DNA of 64,000 bases from Modicisalibacter xianhensis (GTDB lineage Bacteria; Pseudomonadota; Gammaproteobacteria; Pseudomonadales; Halomonadaceae): positions 186,001 to 250,000 of the forward strand of contig NZ_FOPY01000005.1 of assembly GCF_900113605.1 (NCBI RefSeq), written 5' to 3'. Positions 25,278 through 34,122 of this stretch are shown here, in pieces. Every line of letters starts with the position of its first letter. Position 1 is the first letter of the stretch. The position numbers were made by a program, and so were the translations under genes. The notes below the pieces were generated by a model, which was not told where the DNA came from, ran no database searches, and saw only the letters and a program-made list of their open reading frames with translations.

Positions 25278-26368
25278 GAGGCGGAGGGCTCGATGGCCTC
25301 ACCGGTGGCGACCCGGTGGTAGAAGGTCTCGGTATTCATCTCACGGGTGTCGACCTCGGGTACCACCGAGAGTCCGGCACGCAACCGGCCCAGCGCATCC
25401 TGGGGGGCGGTAACGCGAATCTTCACCGGCACACGCTGGACGATCTTGTTGAAGTTGCCGGTCGCGTTGTCATTGGGTAGCAGGCTGAACTCGGTGCCGG
25501 TGGCCGGTGCCAGGCTATCCACCACACCTTCGAAGGTCACGTCGGGGTAGGCGTCGATATGCAATTCAACCGGCTGGCCGACGCGCATGCGGGCGGTCTG
25601 GGTCTCCTTGAAGTTGGCGATCACGTAGGCGGACTCCACCGGCACCAGCTGCATCAGGGTCAACGACGGCTGGGCCAGGTCGCCGACCTCGGCGGAGAGA
25701 TTGCCGATCACGCCGTTACGCGGCGCGGTCAGGCGGGTCTTGGCAAGCTGGTTGCGCGCATAGTCGAGGTCGGCACGTGCCGCCTCGAAGCTGGCCTCGG
25801 CACTCTCGACGCTGGCCTGGGCCACGTCCAGCTGACGCCGGGCGGAAACCAGCGCAGCGCGGCGCGCGGCCAGTGTCGACTCGGCGATACGCAGGGCCGC
25901 CTCGTCATCCTCGCGCTGCTGCTGCGAGGCATACTGGCGCGATTCCAGCGACTGCGAGCGCTGCAGGTGCTGGCGCGCCTGGCGCACGTCGGCCTCGGCG
26001 GCATCGATCTGGGCCCGGGCCTCATCGATGGCCGCTTCCTGCAGCGCGACCTGACGCTTGGCCTGGGTGATGTCTGCCGCAGCCACAGCCTGCTGGGCTT
26101 CGGCCTGGGCTACCTGGGTTCGGTAATCGCTATCGTCCAGGCGCACCAGCAGATCGCCCTGCCGGACCGGCTGGTTGTCGGTCACGCCCACCTCGGCGAT
26201 GCGCGCCGATAACTCGGAGCGTACCGCCACATTGTCGGTATGCACGTAAGCATTGTCGGTTTCCTCGATGAAGCGCCCGGTCGTCCACCAGGTCACGCCC
26301 CACCAGGCCAGGGCGCCAAACGCCACCATGGCGATCAGCGCCACGACTATCTTGCCGCCCTGCTTCAT
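25274..26368 (-). CDS. emrA: HlyD/EmrA-type efflux periplasmic adaptor
   Basis: This membrane fusion protein (364 aa) bridges EmrB to an outer-membrane channel. One N-terminal TM (about residues 8-28) is followed by a split lipoyl domain (VRSELSARIAEVGVTDNQPVRQGDLLVRLDD and later GVIGNLSAEVGDLAQPSLTLMQLV) around a long alpha-hairpin coiled coil (about 75-200), then beta-barrel segments (PVELHIDAYPDVTFEGVVDSL). It is divergent from the tetR gene across 115 bp holding a perfect palindrome, so repression by that regulator is likely. Confidence 0.93.
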   Translation of the reverse strand: MKQGGKIVVALIAMVAFGALAWWGVTWWTTGRFIEETDNAYVHTDNVAVRSELSARIAEVGVTDNQPVRQGDLLVRLDDSDYRTQVAQAEAQQAVAAADITQAKRQVALQEAAIDEARAQIDAAEADVRQARQHLQRSQSLESRQYASQQQREDDEAALRIAESTLAARRAALVSARRQLDVAQASVESAEASFEAARADLDYARNQLAKTRLTAPRNGVIGNLSAEVGDLAQPSLTLMQLVPVESAYVIANFKETQTARMRVGQPVELHIDAYPDVTFEGVVDSLAPATGTEFSLLPNDNATGNFNKIVQRVPVKIRVTAPQDALGRLRAGLSVVPEVDTREMNTETFYHRVATGEAIEPSAS

Positions 26369-26428
26369 GCTGCTGCCTCATGTCGATGGTCGGTGCGACA
26401 TAACTGAAGGGCCGCACACACTAGGCAA

Positions 26429-26450
26429 TAGTGTAATGAATGCTACACTA
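26429..26450. promoter_or_regulatory. Palindromic operator candidate for the TetR regulator
   Basis: TAGTGTA and TACACTA form perfect 7-bp arms around 8 bases in the emrAB/tetR divergent region, 34 bp before the tetR start and about 60 bp before the emrA start. Symmetry, size and place fit an operator for the adjacent TetR-family repressor acting on both genes. Confidence 0.6.
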
Positions 26451-26483
26451 CACTTTCCATGAGTTTTTCGATGTTCTGAACCT

Positions 26484-27128
26484 ATGCCTTCTTCGGACCG
26501 ATCCTCCTCCCCCGGCGCCGCCACGCTCACCTCACGTGGGCATGCACGCCGCGAACGCCTGCTCGACGCTGCCCGGGACGTGTTTCTCGAGCAGGGCTAT
26601 GCCAGCGCCAGCGTCAACGAGATCGTGGCCCGTGCCGGGGGCTCGCTGGCTACGCTCTACAAGCAGTTCGGCAACAAGGAAGGCTTATTCATGGCGGCCA
26701 TGGAGCGTCATGTGGCGACCGCCTGGGCAGCCATCGAGGAAGGCAGGCGCAGCGACCAGCGTATTGAAGAGGTACTCTTCGAGTTGGGTCGGCGCATGCT
26801 GGTTCTGGTCTTCGATCCGGCGGTAATACGGCTGTTCCGTGGCCTGGCTTTCGAGGCGGAGCGCGCGCCCGCTCTCGGCGAGCTGTTTCTGCGCCACGGC
26901 CCGGATCGAACTCGTAGCCAGCTTGCCGATTACCTGCAGGAACAGTTACGCCAGGGCCGCCTGACGCTGGACAATCCCCGCGAGGCGGCCGGCATGTTCA
27001 TCGGCATGCTGCTTGGCGAATGGCACGTCGATGCCCTGCTCGGGCGTGACGTCCATCCGACTCGCGACCAGTGCGATGCGCGGGCCCGGCGTTGTACGGC
27101 GCTGTTCCTGCGTGGTGCGTCCACCTGA
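26484..27128 (+). CDS. TetR/AcrR family transcriptional regulator
   Basis: This is a repressor-type regulator (214 aa). The N-terminal DNA-binding domain is clear: RRERLLDAARDVFLEQGYASASVNEIVARAGGSLATLYKQFGNKEGLF (residues 22-69), the TetR helix-turn-helix. The C-terminal ligand-binding domain (70-214) is all-helical and variable, as usual. It is divergent from emrAB and probably represses both itself and the pump until an effector binds. The ATG at 26484 gives a short disordered Ser/Pro-rich lead before the HTH. Confidence 0.9.
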   Translation: MPSSDRSSSPGAATLTSRGHARRERLLDAARDVFLEQGYASASVNEIVARAGGSLATLYKQFGNKEGLFMAAMERHVATAWAAIEEGRRSDQRIEEVLFELGRRMLVLVFDPAVIRLFRGLAFEAERAPALGELFLRHGPDRTRSQLADYLQEQLRQGRLTLDNPREAAGMFIGMLLGEWHVDALLGRDVHPTRDQCDARARRCTALFLRGAST

Positions 27129-27140
27129 GCCGCTCTACGC

Positions 27141-27713
27141 TCAAGTGAGTGTCAGTACCTGTCCGTTCAGTGCCCGCCCCGCCCCACCGGCCAGAAAGCG
27201 CGCGCAATCGGCCACTGCGGCACTCGACGCGCCCTGTGGGCACAGCAGATTGACCCGCACCCCCGGACCACTGGCATCGGCGAGCTTGCGTACCAGTGCA
27301 GCCAGCGCCTCGCGCACCATGCTGGCCGCCTGGGTATCGCCATCCGGCGCCACGGCCACCAGGCGCCCGCCACCGCGACCGTGCATCCAGGCTCGTGCGA
27401 CCTGCAACAGGCTTGATGGCCCGGCGACCTGCTCGATCAGGCGCCGTTCCAGCGACACGCTGCGGGCCAGCGCCTGTGGCGCGCAGACCAGCACGTCGAG
27501 ACGCCCCAGTCGGCCCAACAGGGCATCCAGCGCACCCTCCCTCGCTACCAGGCCGAAGCGGTCATCGTGCTCGCCCCCCAGCCCATCGAGCACCCGCTCC
27601 AGGCTGGTAGCTTCGGGCGTCAGCAGGGCCACCGTGGCACCCTCCTCCAGGAAGGCTCGCGCCAACGCTTCGAGCAGCTCGTCGCCGCCGGCAATCAATA
27701 CGCGCTTGGCCAT
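27141..27713 (-). CDS. Degenerate SDR-like protein at the end of the TRAP operon
   Basis: This 190-aa protein has a Rossmann-type short-chain dehydrogenase fold but lacks the expected catalytic residues. The nucleotide-loop region reads IAGGDELLEALARA rather than TGxxxGIG; the NNAG segment is replaced by VCAPQ; the YxxxK pair aligns with A130 and R134 (AASMVREALAALVRKLA); yet the scaffold PGVRVNLLCPQG and the C-terminal ALNGQVLTLT are typical. It starts 9 bp after dctM and is probably co-transcribed with dctPQM. It may be a non-enzymatic SDR relative. Its tail meets the convergent tetR gene 12 bp away. Confidence 0.78.
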   Translation of the reverse strand: MAKRVLIAGGDELLEALARAFLEEGATVALLTPEATSLERVLDGLGGEHDDRFGLVAREGALDALLGRLGRLDVLVCAPQALARSVSLERRLIEQVAGPSSLLQVARAWMHGRGGGRLVAVAPDGDTQAASMVREALAALVRKLADASGPGVRVNLLCPQGASSAAVADCARFLAGGAGRALNGQVLTLT

Positions 27714-27722
27714 GTGCGCTCC

Positions 27723-29078
27723 TCACAGCAACCCCGGCAACCACAGCACCAGCGCCGGGAAGGCGATGCACAATATCAGTCCGGTGAGCTGTAGCAGCAC
27801 GAAGGGAATGATCGAGCGATAGATGGTACCGATGCCGATCTGCCCTTCGGTGATCCCCTTGAGGTAGAACAGCGCATAGCCGAATGGCGGCGTCAGGAAA
27901 CTGGTCTGCAGGTTGATCGCCACCAGGATGGCGAACCAGATCAGCAACGCCTGACCCGACAGGCCATAGCCGAAATCAAGCACCTCGACCACCGGCGCTA
28001 CCAGTGGCAGCACCACGAAGCTGATCTCGATCCACTCGAGGAAGAAGCCCAGCACGAAGATTAACAGCATCAGCAACAACAGCAGCCCGTAGGGGCCCAG
28101 GCCGGTGCCGGTGACCATCTCCTCGATCATGTAGTCGCCGCCAAGGCGCTTGAAGACCACCGAGAAGCAGGTCGCGCCAATGACCACGAACAGGATCATC
28201 GCCGACGTGCGTGAGGTCTCGCGAACCGCATCGCGCAGGGTCGCCCAATCCAAACTGCGCATGATCAGCGCCAGCAACAGGCTGCCAGCGGCACCGATGG
28301 CTGCCGCCTCGGTGGGTGTGGCGATACCGGCCATGATCGACCCCAGCACGGCGACGATCAGCACCACCGGCCCGAGCAGATCGCGCAGCAGTGCCAGCGG
28401 CAGTGGCGTGGTGTCGGCATCCACTGCATCGGGGTCGGCCAGCGGCGCCCAGTCCGGCTTGAGCCAGGCGGTGACCAGCAGGTAGACGATATACAGCAAA
28501 CCGAGCAGCAGTCCGGGCAGCAGCGCGGCCTTGAAAAGCGCACCGACCGATACCTGCAGGATCGACCCCATCAGCACCAGCATGATCGATGGCGGAATCA
28601 GGATGCCCAGCGTACCCGAGGCAGCGATCACCCCGCAGGCCATCTCGGCGCGGTAGCCCTGTTTCATCATTACCGGCAGTGCCAGCAGGCCCAGCATGAC
28701 CACCGACGCACCGATGATACCGGTGCTCGCTGCCATCACCACCCCGAGGATCGCCACCGAGATGGCCAGGCCACCGGGGGTACGCCCGAACAGGCGCTGC
28801 AGGGTGAGCAGCAACCGCTTGGCGACACCCGAGCGTTCCAGCATCAACCCCATGAACACGAACAGCGGAATGGCGATCATCAGCCAGTTCTCGATCACCC
28901 CGCCAAAGATGCGTGAGCCCACCGTCCCCAGAAACGGGATGGGAATGCCGCCGATGAAGGCAAAGGCGATGCCCAGCCCGCCGAGCAGGAACGCTACCGG
29001 ATAACCGGTGAAGATCCCTGCCAGCAGGGCCACGACCATGGCAATGGCCAGGGCGTACTCGGCCAGAAATTCAGCCAT
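27723..29078 (-). CDS. dctM: TRAP transporter large permease (DctM)
   Basis: This is the large membrane subunit of a tripartite TRAP transporter (451 aa, about 12 TM), which carries the Na+-driven translocation path. DctM hallmarks include PVAFLLGGLGIAFAFIGG, MAASTGIIGASVVMLGLLALPVMMKQGY, GTLGILIPPSIMLVLMG and a C-terminal FLTPPFGYALFYLKG. A middle insertion (about 215-240, DWAPLADPDAVDADTTPLPL) makes it slightly longer than the typical size of about 425, as seen in members that pair with TakP-like binding proteins. Its start overlaps dctQ by 8 bp. Confidence 0.95.
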   Translation of the reverse strand: MAEFLAEYALAIAMVVALLAGIFTGYPVAFLLGGLGIAFAFIGGIPIPFLGTVGSRIFGGVIENWLMIAIPLFVFMGLMLERSGVAKRLLLTLQRLFGRTPGGLAISVAILGVVMAASTGIIGASVVMLGLLALPVMMKQGYRAEMACGVIAASGTLGILIPPSIMLVLMGSILQVSVGALFKAALLPGLLLGLLYIVYLLVTAWLKPDWAPLADPDAVDADTTPLPLALLRDLLGPVVLIVAVLGSIMAGIATPTEAAAIGAAGSLLLALIMRSLDWATLRDAVRETSRTSAMILFVVIGATCFSVVFKRLGGDYMIEEMVTGTGLGPYGLLLLLMLLIFVLGFFLEWIEISFVVLPLVAPVVEVLDFGYGLSGQALLIWFAILVAINLQTSFLTPPFGYALFYLKGITEGQIGIGTIYRSIIPFVLLQLTGLILCIAFPALVLWLPGLL

Positions 29079-29709
29079 GGATCGGCTCCTTGTCGTGGGT
29101 GGGCACGGCCAGGCGGGACGGATCGAACAGGCCGGCCAGATTGTTGAATACCTGCCCCAGTGCCCCGACGGCCAGGAAGACCAGGCCGATCGGCAGCATC
29201 GCCTTGATCAGGTAGCGGTCGGTCAGGCCGCCATAATTGGAGCGCTCGCCGGACATGTAGGACATCGCCACGAAGTGCTGCGACAGCCAGGCAATCAACA
29301 GACAGAACGGAATCAGCATCAGCAAGTGACCGAGGATATCGACGATGGCCCGGCCACGCGGCGAAAGCTTCTGGTAGACCAGATCGACACGTACATGGGT
29401 ATCGTGATGCAGCGCATAGGTGCCGCCGAACAGGGTAAGGATGCCGAACAGGTGCCACTGCAGTTCGGTCACGCTGTTGATGGTCAGCGCGTTGCCGAAC
29501 AGCAGGACATCCGCCTGCCAGCGGGCGATTTCATTGATGCCCAGGGCGTTGAGCGTGACGGTGGTGAGCACGGCCAGCATCACCAGCAGGACCAGCCAGC
29601 TGGTGACACGGCCGATGAACAACCCCAGCCAGACCAGGGGCCTGGCCAGGGCGGCACACACCGCCGCACCGCGCTCACGCCAGGGCGCAAGGCGGGCGTC
29701 GGTCATCAC
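29071..29709 (-). CDS. dctQ: TRAP transporter small permease (DctQ)
   Basis: This is the small 4-TM subunit of the TRAP transporter (212 aa). Helices lie near residues 26-50, 70-95, 115-140 and 158-180. The family segment ELQWHLFGILTLFGGTYALHHDTHVRVDLVY is complete, followed by FCLLIAWLSQHFVAMSYMSGERS. It overlaps dctP (ATGA, 4 bp) and dctM (8 bp), so the three are translationally coupled. Confidence 0.95.
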   Translation of the reverse strand: MMTDARLAPWRERGAAVCAALARPLVWLGLFIGRVTSWLVLLVMLAVLTTVTLNALGINEIARWQADVLLFGNALTINSVTELQWHLFGILTLFGGTYALHHDTHVRVDLVYQKLSPRGRAIVDILGHLLMLIPFCLLIAWLSQHFVAMSYMSGERSNYGGLTDRYLIKAMLPIGLVFLAVGALGQVFNNLAGLFDPSRLAVPTHDKEPIHG

Positions 29710-30830
29710 GCGTCTCCTTCACCCTGAACCGGCGTAGGCTGGTTCTCGCCCTGGATCGGCTTGGGCGCGGGCAGGGCCTGAAGCTCGTACCATTCGTCGA
29801 TCAGCTTCACATGCTGCATCAACGACTCGTAGGCTTCCTTGAAGTCAGGGTTGTTCTGCATTTCTTCCTGGCGCACCTCGACCCAGGCATCCTGCAGCGC
29901 GCTGATGACCTCGTCGGGGAAACGGCGCACCTTGACGCCCTTCTCCTCGAGCTGGTGGATGGTACGCACCTGTTCCGGTGGCGCCTCGGCCATGGCCCAC
30001 TGCAGGGTGGCACGGCAGGCGGTCTCGAACTGTGCCTTGCGCTCGTCGCTGTACTCATCCCAGACCTGCTGGTTGATCAGCAGCGAGAACCAGCTTGCAC
30101 TCTGGTGCCAGCCGGGGAAGTAGTAGTACTCGGCCACCTCGTCGAAGCCCATGGCGGCATCGACCTGCGGCACCGAGAACTCGGTGGCGTCGACACGTCC
30201 ACGCTCCAGGGCCAGGTAGATCTCGCTGCCCGGCACCAGCTGCGTCGAGGCCCCCAACTTGTTGAGCACCTTGGCACCGAGACCGGAAATGCGCATCGAC
30301 AGGCCTTCAAAATCCTCGGGCTTGTTGATTTCCTTGTTGTACCAGCCACCGGTTTCCTGGGGCGAGATGAAGCACGGCAATACTTTCACGCCGTACGGGT
30401 CGTAGGCCTTCTGCAGCAGCTCGGTACCTTCGCCGGCCCACATCCACGACATGAAGGCCTCCGGTGTGGGGCCGAACGGCAGCGCACCGTAGAGATTGGT
30501 GATGGGCACCGTCCCGGCCCAGTAGCCGATCCAGTCCCAGCCGGCCTGGACGGCACCCGACGACACCGAGTTGAAGACTTCGAAGGCAGGCACCAGATCG
30601 CCGGGCTCGTGGACACGCAGCGAGACTTCGCCACCGGTGGCTTTCTCGAGCTCCTCGGAAAGATGCACGGCGCCTTCGCCGAGGAAGTTCTGGGTCGAGA
30701 AGGTACTCGCCACGTCGAGGCGCTTGGGCCCTTCGGCCAGCGCCGGGGCGCTCAGCGTTGCAGTCACGACTGCGCCGACCCCGGCGGCAATCAATGTGCG
30801 AGTGAATGGCTTGCTTGCATTGCTTGGCAT
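29706..30830 (-). CDS. dctP: TRAP transporter binding protein (DctP/TakP-like)
   Basis: This periplasmic binding protein (374 aa) has a signal peptide (about residues 1-33, cleavage near APALA-EG). The layout, with EPGDLVPAFEVFNSVSSGAVQAG, MRISGLGAKVLNKLGAST and a following VPGSEIYLALERGRVDATEF, resembles the subgroup that includes the 2-oxo-acid binder TakP of Rhodobacter and related hydroxy-acid binders. The Arg in MRISGLG is the usual carboxylate clamp. A monocarboxylic 2-oxo or 2-hydroxy acid is thus a reasonable guess. The ATG at 30830 gives a clean signal peptide; the sigma-54 promoter lies about 55 bp upstream. Confidence 0.93.
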   Translation of the reverse strand: MPSNASKPFTRTLIAAGVGAVVTATLSAPALAEGPKRLDVASTFSTQNFLGEGAVHLSEELEKATGGEVSLRVHEPGDLVPAFEVFNSVSSGAVQAGWDWIGYWAGTVPITNLYGALPFGPTPEAFMSWMWAGEGTELLQKAYDPYGVKVLPCFISPQETGGWYNKEINKPEDFEGLSMRISGLGAKVLNKLGASTQLVPGSEIYLALERGRVDATEFSVPQVDAAMGFDEVAEYYYFPGWHQSASWFSLLINQQVWDEYSDERKAQFETACRATLQWAMAEAPPEQVRTIHQLEEKGVKVRRFPDEVISALQDAWVEVRQEEMQNNPDFKEAYESLMQHVKLIDEWYELQALPAPKPIQGENQPTPVQGEGDA

Positions 30831-30883
30831 GGCTGACTCCTTGCTGTTGTTCTTGTCCGGCCCAAAGGGGCTGGATCGACACA

Positions 30884-30900
30884 CGCAAGGGGACTGCCAA
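30884..30900 (-). promoter_or_regulatory. Sigma-54 (-24/-12) promoter of the dctPQM operon
   Basis: On the minus strand 30900-30884 reads TTGGCAGTCCCCTTGCG: GG and GC are exactly 10 bases apart within TGGCA-N6-TTGC. The predicted start is near 30873, about 43 nt before the dctP ATG. An IHF-like match (CATCAGTTACTTA, 30920-30932, seven of nine fixed positions) lies between promoter and enhancer repeats, where a bend would be expected. Confidence 0.75.
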
Positions 30901-30997
30901 CCGTACAAGATGTTTTTTACATCAGTTACTTAAACAACTGGCAAGGCAGTAAAGAGCAAGCCAAGGACAGTGCATGAATGATTAATAGCGCAAAAAC

Positions 30998-31078
30998 GTC
31001 CGATTTTCCGGACGCTTTTCCGAAGGGCCACCACGCAGGCCAACATGCTGCCGTCCGGATTAACGGACGGTGTCCGAC

Positions 31079-31087
<9 letters not shown>
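30998..31087. promoter_or_regulatory. Three GTCCG-N6-CGGAC inverted repeats, probable enhancer
   Basis: Three copies of GTCCG-N6-CGGAC occur at 30998-31013, 31053-31068 (arms extended to CCGTCCG/CGGACGG) and 31072-31087. Their centres are roughly 132, 187 and 206 bp upstream of the predicted dctP start. The last copy overlaps the stop codon of the activator gene. Identical half-sites and spacing in all three argue for a dimeric regulator, most simply the PAS-AAA-Fis activator encoded immediately upstream. Confidence 0.7.
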
Positions 31088-32491
<1,404 letters not shown>

Positions 32492-32693
32492 GGTAATGCT
32501 TCCTGCTCGCGGCATGTGGCTCCAGCATTGCGGGACGCGCCAGGTACGGCAAGACGACCTTGGGCGAAGCGTTAAAGGCCCCGCGGAGGCGTGATGAGGC
32601 AATTCAAGGCCGGATGTGTCACGATAAATAGGCTGAAGAACTCAGCAATGAAGTGCGGCTTGCTAGCCCGTTTATCGATACAGGAGCCAGGAT

Positions 32694-33452
32694 GTGAGCC
32701 CTTCGGAGAGCTGTTTCATTCGCCAGTTCAGCCATTTCGCCCCGCTGTCCGAGCGGGACAAGCACCTCCTTCGAACACTCGAGGCCAACCCCGACAACGT
32801 CGTGGCCGGTACTACACTGTGGGAAACCGGGGATCGCGCCGGCCACTTCGGCGTACTATCGCAGGGCTGGGCATTCTCGTGCCGCTACATGGAAGATGGT
32901 ACGCGACAGATTCTCGACATCCATATTCCGGGCGATGTGATCGGCCTGGGCGAGTATGCGTTCCACCACCGCCTGAATACCGTCATCATGCTGACCGACG
33001 GCGAGGTCTGTTATTTTCCGCACAGGAACCTGCAGGAGGTCTTCGACGAATCCTCGACGCTGACGTCGCTGTTCTTCACCATTGCCGGACACCACCAGGC
33101 CCTGCTGACCGAACGTCTGATCAACATGGCTCGGCGCAATGCCCAGCAGAAGCTGGCGCACTTTCTCTACGAGACCCTGCAGCGCATGGAGCGTATCGGC
33201 CTGTGCACCGAGAACCGCATCCAACTTCCCCTGTCCCAGCAGCTGCTGGCCGACTTGCTGGGCATTTCCACCGTTCACGTCTCGCGGACCTTTGCGGCGT
33301 TTCGCGAGCAGGGCTTGGTGTTCCGTAAACGCCAGTGGGTCGAGATTCCCGATGTCCATGCTTTGGCCTGTGTCGCGGAATTCGACGGCAAGTACCTGGA
33401 CGGCGGCATGTCGCCACCCAGCGAAGCGCCCCGACAATCCTCCACTGTATAA
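32694..33452 (+). CDS. Crp/Fnr family transcriptional regulator
   Basis: This 252-aa regulator has an N-terminal cyclic-nucleotide-binding-type beta roll (residues 15-135, with HIPGDVIGLGEYAF), a dimer helix and a C-terminal winged helix with recognition helix LLGISTVHVSRTFAAFREQGLV. There is no N-terminal Cys cluster, so it is not an Fe-S Fnr; the cAMP-site residues are not evident either, so the effector is unknown. The start is GTG at 32694, with AGGAG 7 bases upstream. It is divergent from the PAS activator across about 200 bp. Confidence 0.9.
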   Translation: MSPSESCFIRQFSHFAPLSERDKHLLRTLEANPDNVVAGTTLWETGDRAGHFGVLSQGWAFSCRYMEDGTRQILDIHIPGDVIGLGEYAFHHRLNTVIMLTDGEVCYFPHRNLQEVFDESSTLTSLFFTIAGHHQALLTERLINMARRNAQQKLAHFLYETLQRMERIGLCTENRIQLPLSQQLLADLLGISTVHVSRTFAAFREQGLVFRKRQWVEIPDVHALACVAEFDGKYLDGGMSPPSEAPRQSSTV

Positions 33453-33468
33453 CGCTGGCTCGCCCGGA

Positions 33469-33987
33469 TCAGCTCGCCAGCCGAGCCGCGGTATCCTCGG
33501 CCCCCATGGCCTGGGCCAGGTCGCGAGCGGTCATGCCGCGGCTCTCCGTGGCCTGCGGGTTGGCCCCGTTGGCAAGCAGGAAATCGACGATATCGACGTG
33601 GTTGAACATGGCGGCAAACATTAGTGCCGTCTTGCCGTCCGGTGAGCAGCCATCGACTTTGGCACCATGCGCCAGCAGCAGCTTGACCATTGGCAGGTTG
33701 CCCTTGTAGGCAGCGCCTGCCAGCGGGTTCTGACCGTGATCGTTACGCATTTCCGGGTCGGCCCCATGCTCGAGCAACACCCGCGTGGTTTCCACATGGC
33801 CGTGGTAGCTGGCCAGCATCACCAGGCTATCGCCCTTTTGATTGCACAGGTTGGGCGGCAGCCCCTTGGGCAGGTATTCCCGGAAGGTCTCGGTATCACC
33901 GATACGCGCGCAATTGAACAGCTTGGTCGCCAGCTCGATGGTTTCCTCGTCCGGCACCGGCTTGGCGCTCTGGGGGTCTTGTGACAT
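33469..33987 (-). CDS. Ankyrin repeat protein
   Basis: This small soluble protein (172 aa) is built mostly of about four to five ankyrin repeats (from residue 22): KGDSLVMLASYHGHVETTRVLLEHGADPEMR, HGQNPLAGAAYKGNLPMVKLLLAHGAKVDG, DGKTALMFAAMFNHVDIVDFLLANGANPQA and a C-terminal cap. There is no signal peptide. Such proteins bind partners; short cytoplasmic ones in proteobacteria sometimes accompany catalase genes, which are not seen here. The ATG at 33987 has GGAGAA upstream; an in-frame extension to 34119 lacks conservation features. Confidence 0.88.
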   Translation of the reverse strand: MSQDPQSAKPVPDEETIELATKLFNCARIGDTETFREYLPKGLPPNLCNQKGDSLVMLASYHGHVETTRVLLEHGADPEMRNDHGQNPLAGAAYKGNLPMVKLLLAHGAKVDGCSPDGKTALMFAAMFNHVDIVDFLLANGANPQATESRGMTARDLAQAMGAEDTAARLAS

Positions 33988-34122
33988 GGCGTTCTCCGTG
34001 CAGTCATTTGATAAGCCTACCTTCTGCCTATCATAGAGACCTTGGGCACCGACCGCAGCGCCACGCAAGCTATCGTCTTCATTGGTCGATTGCATGCGTG
34101 GCAGGGCGGCGCCCTGCATCGG

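Noticed and set aside
24261-25322. A 353-codon plus-strand frame
   Set aside because: It is antisense to emrB, with shadow composition and no homology signs.
30998-31013. Inverted repeat GTCCG-N6-CGGAC read as a terminator of the activator gene
   Set aside because: Two more copies of the same repeat lie nearby and the tract after it (GCTTTTCC) is weak, so a protein-binding site is the simpler reading, though a dual role is not excluded.
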